A DNA stretch of 64,000 nt from Owenia fusiformis (GCA_903813345.2 CAIIXF020000010.1:36757425-36821424); one strand, 5' to 3'; counted from the first letter of the stretch, positions 22,451 through 34,814 are shown. The notes: generated by a model not told the origin, from the letters alone. A program made the numbers and translations.

Positions 22451-23113
22451 TGATAGCATTGTAAAACGCTTTTTAATCCAATTGTACAAGCCCAGATGTT
22501 TATGTCTTTAATTATTTTAGTTTATGCAACATTGTTTTAAAGAAATTATTCATGACTTTGTATTTTATTCATATTGTATAGTTGTATGTAGTCACACTGG
22601 ATAATTATCCATGTGCCCCTGTTATAAAAGTGTTGGCAAATAATGGATAAAATAAAATATGTTGCATTTTGAGACACATTTGTCCTATTTAAAGAAATAA
22701 TGCATTCCGTCCGGGATTTTGAAGATATCAAATATGGGTGAACAAAATTAAGCTGAAATTGATCGCATACTTTCCCTGCTCTTTTGCAAAATTGAGGAAT
22801 TGATTCTTGGAACATTTTAATTCAACTAGATACATAATATGATCAATAATTTCGTCAAACTAATGGGTTATAGAATAGATGATGACAGGTAACTTTTTGT
22901 TATTTTCGCCATTCCCAGGTGTGATGTCATAATACAATACTATACTTTATCGTATGATCTGTAAAATGAAGCCTTCTGATTGGTCAGTTTTTGTGCTGTA
23001 CCAATCTGTATTGCTACTGAGATTGTCAGCATTGATCATCTCAGTCGCAATACAGAAAATATCGGTACGGAGGGGACATTCTCAGAAACAATACAGAGGA
23101 TCACGCGATAAAA

Positions 23114-23320
23114 ACGTTATAGAATGATTTAAAGTGCAACACGGGATATATTCTGTCTCGATATTCTGTATTGGCACTCGACTTCGTCTCGTTCCAATAC
23201 GGAGTTTCTCGAGCAGAATATATCCTGTATTGCACTTCAAATCATTCAATAACTTATAGTCTATGAGTTTTTGAATGATTTAAAGTGCAATACAGGATAT
23301 ATTCTCCTCGAGAAATTCCG
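23114..23320. repeat. Inverted repeat, MITE-like, with a third partial copy
   Basis: AACGTTATAGAATGATTTAAAGTGCAA pairs (shortened here) with TTGCACTTCAAATCATTCAATAACTT at 23230-23254. The stem interior holds GGATATATTCTG and CAGAATATATCC. Another left-arm copy follows at 23271-23320. Confidence 0.75.
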
Positions 23321-23502
23321 TATTGGAACGGTCGTGCCTATATGGAGAAATAATGAACGTTTAATATTGGCTATGCTGCATTCTGATTTGTTATGAAATT
23401 CAAATAGGGCACGGTCGTGTTTGAATGTACTCTAAAGGTTGGCGTTTCTAGTCGCTTATCGCCAATAATGTCAGGATGGTCCATCGGGAAAAGACGAGGA
23501 CA

Positions 23503-23630
23503 TTAATTGTCATATAAAAAATTACAGTGTCCACACGTCTTAGGGCAGAGTTGAGTCCCATGCGGCATTGAGAAACAGACGAAGTCATCACCGATAAGGC
23601 ACTTATGACTGTAATCCTTACACAGTGTTC
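23503..23630 (-). CDS. Gene B exon 6: ShKT domain 5 and stop
   Basis: Begins CKDYSHKC and ends CPKTCGHC with six Cys, then a tail ending YDN and TAA at 23505-23503. The acceptor TTTATTTCAG matches gene A. It is two residues longer than the gene A exon. Confidence 0.87.
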
Positions 23631-26600
23631 CTGAAATAAAATAAAAAATATTGATGCTGTGACTCAGACTGTCAAAATCCAACTGTTGAACAACCTAAAA
23701 TGAATCATGCCCACTTCGAGAAATGCGTTTTCGTCAGTTCTCATATCAAAGGCTAATCATTTCAGTTTTTACTAAATCGACGTATCTTTGAAAATGTGTA
23801 TGGAGGCAATACTTCACTCAAGTGATGGTAAAGAGAAAAATACCAATTTGAGAAGATGGAAGATCGTTGATAAATGAATGAACAGCTGATTTTATAAAAT
23901 GCTGCGAGAATTTGCACAAAAGGGAATTACAAGTTGACACCTCTACATTGCTATCAATTCAGGAACAAAAAAACTATATATAAGCTTAAATCTAAACAAT
24001 TGTCATCGCCGGAATTCGAGCCTCCGGCCTCATGGATGGGTATTAACTGATGAGACCAACACGCTAGGCCAATTGGAGTCTTAGAGTTGAACTTTGTAAA
24101 TACTGTAGGACCGTCAAACGAAAAGGTCGTATGTGTACGCTTCTGAAACGATCAGTTATACTACAAATTATAAAATTATATGAGAAATAAGAAATGATGA
24201 TGTTTATTTAGCATCGACTTTCCAGCATCTCTATGCATACAATCGCGTTACTAAGTATATCGAGCCCATACAACCAACCAGATTAGAGGAAATCGGAGTC
24301 GGTTATTTTAATTTCATTTGAAACATTTCTTTGTGAAAGCGAAAAATGTCAGCGTATCAAATTGATTCCGCAAACGAATTGAATAAAGCATCAGTGCTGG
24401 TTAGTAGATGGGTAAGTACAAAACATTGCACGGTGCCATGGCATACCCTATGACATAAGCTACGGCACCCCGTGTTTTATGCTCTAGGACATTATTTTGA
24501 GTCAAATTTTAGCAGATTTGTATGCCTCTTATGAGAACAGATTTGCGTAAAAGTCATTTTTAAAAATGACCACCAGTTTCAAAATGGCCGCCATTTCAGT
24601 GTCAAATTTATTGTATTTTAGTGACAACATGTAAACCTGTAATGTTAATAATGTTTTTAATGCAGAAAATGATGACAATTATTGATTAAGTTAAAAATGT
24701 GATTATTCTCTTGAAAAATAATTACATTTTAATGTAATTATTATCTTGAAAAAATGGTGGGCGTTACACGCTATTTTACGATTTTTGCTGTATTTTGAAA
24801 AGAAGCGGAGCAATTTTGTACATATATCCTATGTGTATATTCATCAGCTTGATACACTTTCTAATGACAATTTGGCTATTGAGTGGCCATCATGCCAGAT
24901 ATTCCAGGACACTCTTTTGAGTTAGTCTTGCAATTTAAAGTTTTCCAAAGCTGATTTTAAAAATGGCTTCCAGATTCAAAATGGCTACCGTTTCAGTGTT
25001 CAATTTACTTTTTTTAGATACAATATCGATACTGCAATATTTAAACATTTTAAGTGCAAACATTATATGCTAGGACTTGGACGTCACTACAACTCCTGTG
25101 CTGTATAGGCTCTATGGCACTCTTTCAAGTCAAATTGCAGATTTTGAAATTTGGAAACCATTTTAGAGTCAATTTTAAGGTACAACTTAAAAACTCGTAT
25201 ATGAATAAATTAATTTTCTAAATGCAAAAATATGTAGGAAATGAATATTAAGTTGAAAATATAAATATCTAAAAGATGCATGGCTGCAATCTTGAAAAAG
25301 GGTCAGTTACTCTATTTTACGGTTTTAGACTAATCAATTCAAATTTTTGTTTGAATTTAAACATATTTATTTTACAGTTTTAAATGCCGAGCCTAAAATA
25401 CAGTGAAATTGACGCTAAACTGTTGGTCAATTTGGAACCAACAACAGACAAATGAATTTGGCCATTTTTAGAAAAAGGTGAAATTTATATGATCAATTAT
25501 AATTATTTATAAGTGGATAATCGTGTGTGAAAGGAATGCTTTGACGTTCATCCTGTGAACTTTTCATTAAAGATAAATGTTATTGTTACAGTAGTGAGCT
25601 ATATTCTACTATATTCACTCATAGCTTAATTTGTAATCTATGCTTGCTGTATGTGTTGAGCTATGCTTTATTATATACGAATTATCATAAACATTCGTAG
25701 ATTATCATAAACATTTGTGGATTATCATTTAACATTTGTGGATTATCATCAAACAGTATTGGATACACTATAGGATTACGATGAATATTACTGGATTATT
25801 ATAAACATTGGAGAACTATTATCAATTAATGAAACGTTTTGTGATCTGGAACATTCTCAACGATCTTCAGGGATAATTATCGACATCAAGAGAGACAGGC
25901 ATATCACGTATTGGACATCTATATCTACATCTACTTAATCTAAAGGGGGTATTAGTCATTGTATCTTTTCACGTGAGACCATGGTTTTGGGATATATGGG
26001 GTTTGTTTTTCTTGACTGGTATGCACTTAGAGTTTGCCTTTTCTTGCTACGTTTCATTTCAACTTTTGGTCCTTTCCCTTTGGCACTTATGCTTAGATAT
26101 CTACGTCTACTTCACTTGAGTATCAACTCTTATTTTATATATTAATGTTATCTCATTTTGTTTTTCAAAAATATAGTGCTTTACATTGTTATATTTTAAT
26201 TGCTGTTTTTACTTTTTGTTAGTATCGAACGTAACATTATTAAAATGTAACAAGAAAAAAGGGGCGTGACAATTGTTCTGTTCCGGCTACTACTTACGAA
26301 TTTTATCCCCAAATCCGCTGCCACAGACATCACAACTCTTTGGACATTTCTTTTGATAATGACCCGTTTCACATTTTTCGTCGTCGAATGCAGCTAATGG
26401 GCAATAACGACTCCCGTCCTTACACTCTGAAACCAAAACATCTGTCAAAGATTTGGGAAATAACCGAACTACCGATATAATAATTAAATAACATCAATAT
26501 ATTATTCCAATCTGAAAATTCAAAATAATGAAATATAATAACTGAATTTCCTCTTCGTTTTCTTTGTTTTCTTTTATAATTTTAAACATGTTCTAAGATG

Positions 26601-29600
26601 ACGTCGGGCGTCGTCGGGCGTCGTCGCGACTTTCCGACTTCATCCCCAAGACAACTCATTTCCTGGACAACTCATCAATAATCATTATATATAGATTAGC
26701 TCACTCAAATATATGCCAGTATATTGTTTATCCCTTAATCTTATAATAAACCATAACATTCAGGTAATGTTATCAGTTTGATAAACAATTTTTCACACGT
26801 GTCTGCCACTTGCATGTTATTCCATTGATTGTAAAGTTATGTCAATTGTTACTGAACGATTTTCAAAAAATTAATGTATTATATTTTTTATCTCTGGTAA
26901 TATGCTTAAGATTCAAATAATTTCAACTATGTATACCCTATTATCCTAAGATATATGTATTTGTGTAGAAGCAGTTTTCTTTCAAGAAAAACTGTAGACT
27001 TTAGTGTAGTGTGTTAAAGGATGAGTTGTTCAGGGCAGGGGATGAGTTGTCTTTGGGTCGAGCTTTCAATGGATCATGAGTTGTCTAGAAATGAATTGTC
27101 CAGTTACCCGTCTGCACAAGGGTTAAAAGGTTACAACTTTACTTTGAAGTACTGTCAATAAGGTCGGCCCGTTAATATGCAATTGCCCACTGCGGCAACC
27201 TTGCACCTGCCTTGGTATTTATCAAGAAATATTCCCTCCGTAGGGACACACGGTGACCATAGTTTCTTCTGTCTTCACCAATTAGAAATTCTCTATCATG
27301 AGATATAGTGCACGTAATCGTAGGAAAGCTATATCGAATAGACCACCTGATGTTACACAGATTGTTGGACTTTGGGGTTCTTTTCTCTCGTTTAGCATAT
27401 TCAAAGACACATCGACTTTAAAAATAGTGTTAACCCACCTATCTCCCCAGTGTCTATACAAAGGCCACAGCTCTTCTTGCATTTCTTTTTTATCATTGCA
27501 CTACATTTCAAACGGTTGAATTCCTTCATTCGACTACACCAACGACCTCCACTGTCCCTGCAAACTCGTGGTTTAGGTTTATCCAGTGTCAGTAGCCATC
27601 GTTTGTCAGGGATACCTAAAAAGAACATTATTTTTGGAAAACTTTAGGGAATATTTAAGCCTATCATTTATTCCGATTCAAACATAGAAATGAAAACATT
27701 GTACAGAGAATTGGGGATCAGGGGTCCAGAAAATAATAAAACTTGCTGTTATTTTCAACATTGATAGGTGTGAGGTCACAATACAGTGCATATAAAAAAA
27801 ACACAACAGATTGTTATCTCGGAAAAGCACAAAACCAGTGATAAGAGCATTGATTTATATTAATTCAATGCACCATAAAGCCATGTGTCTCCTCTTTACA
27901 ATGATATACCATTCATTGATATTTGGTCATGGTTGGGTGAGTAATCATTCCATTTGCAAAGTGGGCCAAAATTAGCTTGGGACCAAGTTATAAACATCGC
28001 AAAAGTCAGTGTTCGGAGCCCGATGCAATATTGGAAGAAAACATAAAACAAATGCTGACTGCATCCTTTTCATTCAATGTACCAAAAAGCCAAATTACTC
28101 CTCTTTGCAATGGAATATAATTCATTCACAGGGAATCATCTCTGGTCGAATAATCATTAATTTTGCAAAGTGGGGCAAAATTCAGCTCCGACCCAAGTTT
28201 AAACATTGCAAAAGTCAGTACAAGGGGCATAGGGGCTATTGGAAGAAGGTGTGACAGGTGTGGCATAGACAGTAAAGTGTTCATACTCATACTCTTGCAA
28301 GAATACATCCTATACCCCTCCAAATTGCCACCACTTCCTTGCACATAAAGATGCGATGTCCACGTCATGTATGGTTCAGCCTGAATCATCTGTGGGTTAA
28401 AGCAGAGAAAAGCAGCCCATGGGCAATTCTTTCTCGAGGTTTTGCAATATCTGGTGGAGGAATTGTGAACACAGATGCTCCTGAGATAGCTCCAAAAGAA
28501 AAAGTCACAACAATTCAAGTCAGGGGAACTTCCATTGGCACTTAGCCCTTGCACTGATTCTTTCAATATCTAAAACTTGGCCCAGAGCCGATTTTGACCC
28601 ACTTTGCAAATGGAAGGATTTCTCACCCAACCATTACCACATGTGAATGAATGACATATAATTGCAAAGAGGAGAGACGTGGCTTTACGGTACATAGAAT
28701 GAAATTGATGTAGTCATCAGTTGTTTTGTGATTTTACGAGATAACTACTTGTTGCGTTTTTTATACGCCCTGTATATAGATACCCGGATGATTGAATAGA
28801 GCACGGTCCAGAAATAGAAAACTTTCTATAATGGCTATGCTGCATTCTGATTGGTTGAGAAATTTATGTTTGAATATTTCCTAAAACACCTAGTCTTGAA
28901 AAAACTGGAGCTTCGTATGCTGGAAAATAGAAATAATGAAGGGCATGTTAAGGTTGTATTTACACGTTATACATCTTACTGTAACTGCATTAAATCGATA
29001 TAATAATCAGCGTAAGACCGCATTTGTATTTTGTAATATTTTATATTTTATTAAGAAAACCTCAAATAACTTGTTGATGCCGTTTTTATCATGTTGATAG
29101 CGCCAATCGGTGAAATAAATAAAACATGAAAAAGGATGGGTATCGATATGGCGAACTTTTTGAACACACCCTGACAGAGGGCATTTTTGTCAAAGTCAAA
29201 GGATTGGCACCGATATGGAGAGATATGGAAAAAACACGGTACTTTATGTAATGTAGACTGATTGACAACAATTGAATGCGAAAACAATTTTTATATATTT
29301 TATATAAGTGTTTTTGTTGACATTTTTTTGTGTTTTACTGCAATTGTTTTTTGTTCCTTTTTATCATCTCTTGAGAATTAAATAAAATATATTTCCGAAG
29401 CTTGTTTGAACAAAAAAGCATATACAACATTTTTTAGACTTCCCAATATTATATTTGTTCAAAGGAAAGTTTGGTTGATTTTACAAAAAGGTATTCAGAA
29501 AATTAAAACAAAATCCCCAAAATAGATAATAACTAAGATAAACCATTAATTTCATTTAAGAAGATACTTTTTTAAATCAACCAAACTTTCCTTTGTATAG

Positions 29601-32600
29601 TTACAATATTGAGACAACAACACGTTGTGTTTATGTCAGTTTTGCTCTAATGTGGTACGGATTAGGATAGATATTTCATTTCATTCCGAATATATCGTAT
29701 GATACCAACAACAAAAGAAGTGTCCGATGTGTTTTCTAGAACAGTATAGAGGAACGTATTGTTACCATTCATAGTTGTGTTACCATTCACAAGATGACCT
29801 TTACATTGACAATGTGTAAAATTTTTAAGTTCAAGAGAAATGTGTGTTCAAAAAGTTCGCCATATCGATACTGCACGACATCACATTACTAAAATTAAAT
29901 ATCATAAGGGGGGGGGGTTATTTCACATTACAAAGATTATTAAAAATAATCGATGTTAGTTGAAACAATTTTCTTCATTCAATAGTAGTTTACTTACCAA
30001 CAGGCTCGCAAACTCCACATGTCTTCATACATGCTGCCTTTACGGCCGATCTGCTACAATCCATTTCACCCAACCTTTTATAAAGAGCGCAACTCGTAAA
30101 TTGGTCCTCACAGACTGAAGTAAAGTAAACGCACGTCGATCGTAAGGCATATGGAAAATGGCATATGATAACGTTGTATGCTAATGCTGTAGATCGCATT
30201 CAGTAAATAGGTCCTTACAGACTGAAGTAAAGTAAACGCGTGTCGATCGTAAGACATATGGAAAATGGCATATGATAACGTTGTATGCTAATGCTGTAGA
30301 TCGCATTCAGTAAATAGGTCCTCACAGACTGAAGTAAAGTAAACGCGTGTCGATCGTTAGTATCTATTTAAAATTTAAAAGGTATAGTAATATATCTTAC
30401 TCACCAATTGGCTTATACTCCCTGGCTGTACAAAAATTACAGCTCTTATTGCAGTAATCCATCAAGGGAGAATCGCAGTACAAATTGTCCTTGTCCTTAG
30501 ATACAACGCAAGAGAGAAACTCGTCTTTGCAGTCTAAAGAAAATATAACATTCAAATTACCCAGATGCGATTAGGTAGTTACCAGTTTCACCACCAGATG
30601 GCTAATTCGGATTAATTAACATGGCAGGTATGTAAGCAAGTTCCCCGGCCCTTAATATTAAATATTATCAGTTTAAGTTAATTAATTTTCATATAACCCT
30701 TATGTGTCTGATAGTTAAATGAACAAAAATATGTCCAGTAAAAATGTTTTATTTGCCCAACACAAGAAAAGATGTTTCACATTTTGTGGTTTTGTAACAT
30801 TGAAGACATTGAAGTCACATTTTCAAAGGTTTGATTTTCATTTAAGTTGGCAAATTCTTTTTAAACCTCATTTCTAGATGCACATTTACACTAGACTTCA
30901 AATATGATATCCTATTAACCGATTAACCAAATTTTGAATATTTAATGAAGTTAATCAAGATTATTTTTACATGTATTTTCATTACACTTCCCTCCGAAAG
31001 TCTGGCAACCGAAGGTCAAATTTCGGACCACGTATCAAAAGGGAATAGCGAGCAAATATTTTATTTATATATGTATGTATATGTATACATTTGATAAGTA
31101 CTTTCTTAGCAACTGATGGACAAAATTCATTGAAAATTTAGACAGAATAGCCCAAGAGAAATGTTAGCAAGGTACAACGATAAGAAAACGATCAAGGTGA
31201 ATGTTATATGAGAACTAAGGAATCTAAGATAGACTGTCAAAAGATCCCACAAGGGAGCAACACAATAGAAACTGTATAGCGTGTGTACCAAAAAACGAGA
31301 AGCAATTTTCAGCAATAGATAGCCCAATTCTTTGAAAGTGTTACCGATGGCATTTTAGGCGATCTTCTGCTAGTGCTATGAATATGTAAGAGATTGGTCA
31401 CATATTATTTGTGTATTTTTGATTTAAAGACAGTATGTCAGGACAACCAATATTAATGTAAAAGTCACTTATTAATCCAAACTACTGAGCAAAAATACTT
31501 TTCTGTATTTATTCCTACAATATCACCTCCAATGATTTTTTAGAATGAATGGATTTTGGATATTTGGGAAGAATGAAATGAATTAATTTGACATGACACG
31601 CAGACAAGCTATTTTGTCTGATTGACAGATGCTATCACCTAAATTAACTGTTACAAACACTATAGAGGTCTCATCGTGGAGCCCCGGGATGATAATATAT
31701 GACATGTTATGTTGAATATCTTATTACCCACAGATCATTTACAACTTGCTAACGATACTTTTAGGCTACTTTGTACAATTGAATCAATGAATTTCGTTCA
31801 TCAGTTCATCTAATCTTTTGGGACACCTGATATTTATATTATTTATTTAAGTCTCACATGTCTCATTGACATCACACCACCTCAGGTCACCTAATCATTG
31901 GTCTCCAAGCCCTAAGGACCTTAAGTTACTAAATACCTTTATATACCTTTGACCTAGGAATGATGTTGACCTAAGGTCACCTAATCATGGGTTGTCAGGT
32001 CACAGCAGCCCCCAAATGCATTTAAATGCCAAATACTTTGGTCAGTCAAAAAGTTCTGTTTATTTATTTATCTCTAACTTTGTCATTTTGAGGATTTATT
32101 TCTTGATATTTGGTACATCTATAGAACATATATTTGCGCAACTATTGGCTAAATATTGTATCTCAACTATGATTGGTTATTGAATTATGGTTGCTATGGT
32201 AACAGAAATGCGGGGTACACGGTTCAGCTAAAAAACATCTAATTTTTAATGTCACATTAATTTCATTTGGCTTCAATTCATTGAAATTCATTTAACAGTT
32301 TTTCATGTTAAAATATCAGATTTGGCAAATTGACAGGTTTTGATGCCTATTCTATTGCCTCGATGACATCACAGTCAAGGAATTATTCAATTGTGACAAT
32401 TTTCAGCTGACATAGATGATTTTCAGGATGAAAAGATGAAAAGGGGATTTTGAGAAAAAATCATGTCAAATATTGATTCTCCTAGCAAGTTGTTAAAGTG
32501 GAAGCAAAGTGTATGGTAGAAAACAGGAAAACACTACAAGAGACATATTCACTTGTTAAAATTGCTTTTGGACAGAACGCTCCAAGATATAATACTGTCC

Positions 32601-34814
32601 GTAGATGTCTAAAGAGGGGTCTTCGGGGGATCCCGTTTGATTCCGATGAGGCTCTGCGGGCAGCGGTGCGCAAACGTTTAAATGAATTGTCGGCTGGCGG
32701 TTTTAAAGGGGTCTTCAGAGACTGGGTAGAATGGCACCGAAAGGTTATTGCTGCATGAGGCGACTATTTTGAAGGCTAAATAACTAAATTAAACTTAAAT
32801 ATGACATCGGAGACTTACCTGTAGTTAGAAAGGAGTTTTTGAATATTGAGACAGTTTAAAGTATATTTCATGTAATATAACAGTGTATGAAAATCAGTAA
32901 TATTGGGTTGAACCGAGTACATCGCTCTTCTGTTACCATAGCAACTATTATTCAGTAACCAATGATAGTTAAGATACAATGTTTAGTCAATATTTGCACA
33001 AATGTATGATCTATAGATGTACCAAATATCAAGAAATAATTCCTCAAAATGAAAAAGTCAGAGATAAATAAACAGAACTTTTTGACTGACCCAAGTACTA
33101 AGATATTGACCTCAAGTCACCTAATCAAAGGGGGACAATGGTCATCAGAATGCATTAAAACGCCAAATATCTCGATTTTAACCTTCGACCTATGAATGAC
33201 CTTAACCCATAAAGTTGACCATGACTTCAGGACACATAATCATGTGTTGTCAAGGGTCATGTCGAGTAGGGATTAGGGAGACGAGTAGACGATTTTATTT
33301 TTATAACAATCTAAGGGTCTTAAAACGTCAAATACCTAGATATTGACATTTTACCTTGAAATGACCTCTGGTCTTCATAGAATGCCTATCGAGTCACTAA
33401 GTGTGTTGATCAAGTATAAGGGCCGAGGTTAAATGGTCCTGGAGGAGATGTCCGGAGAGGCAGACAGACAGACAATCGTGCTTTATAGTAAGAGGAAGAT
33501 GCTCAAAATTCGAAAACATGCCAAAATCACCTGATAAAAATCAGCAAACGTTTACCGTTTGAGCTTTTTGAAAGAGATTGTCAAAATCACAACTCCAGAA
33601 GCATTGGCTAGCAAGAGGGGGCTCATTTGGCTCGTGTTATTTGATTGGTTCGTTGAAACCGTTTTTCGTCGTGCGAACGCCCTTGCACTTTTTATAAAAT
33701 CAAAGCAAGGGAAAAAATGGAATACCCCCTTGGTTAATCCTGGCAACGGAGAAATGAATGAAAGAATAAGGTGGGTGATTAGAGCCATAATACAAGATAT
33801 CAATGGGCATGTAGTCGTCAACTCCACCAGTGCACTTAAGTTATAGCATCCAGAGGCTAGACTGGCATTTTGAGGATGTTATGTAAAATAGACATGAAAT
33901 CGTGGTCACTTGAAATAGACCAATGGCACTTGGTAGAATGGAAAAAGCATTGAACAAAGTTCAATTGTGCCAAATATGAGTTTAAACCCCCCGAGGATAC
34001 GGAGTTATTAACATTTGTGAAGGTTACCTTTTTGGCTCAACATGCATATGGATGTCGCATTTTAGAAATACCAAGTTTGGCTCATAACATATTGTAGAAA
34101 GGGGGACAAAAACCGGTTTTCGGTATTAATTAAAAAAAAGCAAATTGAATATGACATACTATCAATTTAGCAAAAAGGATATGTTACTAAGGCCAAAGGG
34201 GCATAAGATTTTAAACTGTTTGTTTTGAGCTATTAATTTTACCTCAATACATCAATATCAATGTTTTTAGCTGGTAAAATGTCAAAAAGTTTAGTTTAAA
34301 ACTAGACAATGTGTTTATTTTTGCTCACCCTAAAAATGCCAAATGGATATATTCCGCCTTGGGCATTAAGAGTGAATTATTCATTTTGCAAAACGCTTCA
34401 TTTGATGTATAGAATGGTATTTCTGCTATAGTTACTTCCAATTTATGTCAAAGAGAACCGAATATAGAATCGTTCAACAGACCTTTGATATGACCTTTGA
34501 CCTTTGATTATCAAACTTGTGAAGTTATTTGGATTCAAAGTGCAAAAATCAAAAACGGAGGTAAGAATTGCTCTTAAAATGATAACAATAGAAATGAAAA
34601 ATGATAGATTATTGTACAATTCTTTAATATTCTTAAAATAAAGTAAGCACTTTTGGGATTCTTAGACAAAAGACAACAAAAAAGGTATGAGCCCAAAATG
34701 GTCAAAAATCAAAACAAATTTTTAATTTTAAGTATTTAAGTTCGACATACCTTCAGCGGAGGATCCAATAGCCAGCAGGGCAAAGATGGCGAGTGTCCAT
34801 GTAAAGCCTTCCAT
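23503..34814 (-). CDS. Gene B: secreted protein with five ShKT domains (6 exons)
   Basis: Paralog of gene A, predicted 247 aa. Exons in transcript order are 34814-34751, 30533-30405, 30114-29998, 27615-27439, 26426-26298 and 23630-23503. All have AG/GT borders and phase-1 junctions, and they sum to 744 nt without a stop. The architecture equals gene A: a signal peptide (LAIFALLAIGSSAE), then one six-cysteine ShKT domain per exon. Intron segments around exons 4 and 5 and in intron 1 also match gene A, so the whole locus duplicated head-to-tail. Intron lengths differ because different transposons inserted. The function is unknown; by family it is likely extracellular, binding a receptor, channel or matrix partner. 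No premature stop or lost cysteine was seen, so both copies look functional. Confidence 0.87.
24008..24082 (-). repeat. tRNA-derived SINE head
   Basis: The reverse strand has TGGCCTAGCGTGTTGGTCTC (A-box-like) and GAGGCTCGAATTCCGGC (B-box-like) at tRNA spacing. The stems are imperfect, so I call a SINE head, not a tRNA gene. Confidence 0.6.
24085..26240. other. Gene B intron 5, no gene seen
   Basis: AT-rich intron. The blocks near 24430-24620 and 24760-25020 repeat the word pattern AAAATGGCYRCCRTTTCAGTG, so they may be one decayed repeat. Confidence 0.4.
25676..25812. repeat. Short degenerate tandem repeat (GATTATCATAAACATTYGTG)
   Basis: Five to six imperfect units of 22-30 bp around GATTATCATAAACATT. 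Confidence 0.7.
26298..26426 (-). CDS. Gene B exon 5: ShKT domain 4
   Basis: CKDGSRYC ... CPKSCDVC followed by GSGFGDKI. The donor is GTAAGT and the acceptor GGTTTCAG. Close match to gene A 6303-6428. Confidence 0.88.
27439..27615 (-). CDS. Gene B exon 4: ShKT domain 3
   Basis: A linker (IPDKRWLLTLDKPKPR) is followed by CRDSGGRWC ... CKKSCGLC. The donor is GTGGGT, weaker than in the other exons, and the acceptor ends TTTTTAG. It is one codon longer than gene A exon 4. Confidence 0.85.
27784..28772. mobile_element. Mariner-like element with long inverted termini and dead transposase
   Basis: CAGTGCATATAAAAAAAACA at the left and the complement of CAGGGCGTATAAAAAACGCA at the right are each flanked by TA. 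Complementarity continues for over 200 bp (words like CATTTGCAAAGTGGG). On the minus strand, the frame near 28500 keeps SSPDLNCCDFFFWSYL, matching the mariner/IS630 block with its catalytic Asp. The N-terminal part is missing. Confidence 0.75.
29141..29870. mobile_element. Foldback element, TIR TATCGATATGGCGAACTTTT
   Basis: TATCGATATGGCGAACTTTT at the left pairs with AAAAGTTCGCCATATCGATA at the right. An inner pair, AAAGGAAAGTTTGGTTGATT and AATCAACCAAACTTTCCTTT, lies at 29459 and 29574. The interior is non-coding. Confidence 0.8.
29998..30114 (-). CDS. Gene B exon 3: ShKT domain 2
   Basis: CEDQFTSC ... CMKTCGVC, six Cys, donor GTAAGT, acceptor ACTTCAG. The middle LYKRLGEMDCSRSAVKAAC is identical to gene A. 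Confidence 0.9.
30103..30360 (-). repeat. Duplicated acceptor/exon-start units upstream of gene B exon 3
   Basis: GGTCCTCACAGACTGAAG-type units start at 30103, 30210 and 30318 (period about 107 bp), each with GTAAACGCRYGTCGATCG. Only the first is joined to the complete exon. They are equivalent to the 11011-11260 array in gene A. Confidence 0.88.
30405..30533 (-). CDS. Gene B exon 2: ShKT domain 1
   Basis: CKDEFLSC ... LYC ... CNKSCNFC then REYKPI. The donor is GTGAGT and the acceptor TCTTTAG. 27 of 42 residues equal gene A by my count. Confidence 0.9.
30555..30920 (+). repeat. Interspersed repeat, family R1, copy 2
   Basis: Same order of words as 1485-1870 (TTACCAGTTTCACCACCAG, ACATGGCAGG, CCTTATGTGTCTGATAGTTA, AAGATGTTTCAC). 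Confidence 0.65.
30925..32030. other. Gene B intron 1, no gene seen
   Basis: The segment near 30990-31040 is homologous to gene A intron 1 near 15564-15630. The rest shows no recognisable feature. TGACCTNAGGTCACCTAATC-like words recur at 31870-31990 and again past 33110. Confidence 0.4.
32036..33095. mobile_element. Mariner-like element with about 200-bp inverted termini
   Basis: CTTTGGTCAGTCAAAAAGTT and the complement of CTTGGGTCAGTCAAAAAGTT form the ends, each flanked by TA (32034-32035, 33096-33097). Pairing continues through TCTCTAACTTTGTCATTTTG and GGTTGCTATGGTAACAGA. The interior holds a transposase C-terminal remnant (32498-32758, plus strand). Confidence 0.8.
32498..32758 (+). pseudogene. 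Mariner/Tc1-type transposase C-terminal remnant
   Basis: The 86-aa frame ends with SDEALRAAVRKRLNEL, then VEWHRKVIAA, resembling the mariner/Tc1 tail (paired hydrophobic helices, W before the end). The catalytic core is absent. An internal deletion derivative is likely. Confidence 0.55.
33100..34740. other. Gene B intron 1, unassigned
   Basis: Open frames on both strands at 33552-33846 resemble no family I know. The rest is AT-rich with TGACCTTTGACC-type words near 34490. Confidence 0.35.
34751..34814 (-). CDS. Gene B exon 1: start codon and signal peptide
   Basis: ATG at 34814-34812 with MEGFTWTLAIFALL then SSAE. The donor is GTATGT, phase 1. The upstream sequence ATGCATCTGAGAAAAGCC (plus strand) matches the gene A 5' flank, which marks the conserved 5' UTR or promoter. 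Confidence 0.9.

Noticed and set aside
33552-33846. Overlapping frames of 91 and 95 aa on opposite strands
   Set aside because: No recognisable family, no splice context and no second copy seen. Left as unassigned intron.
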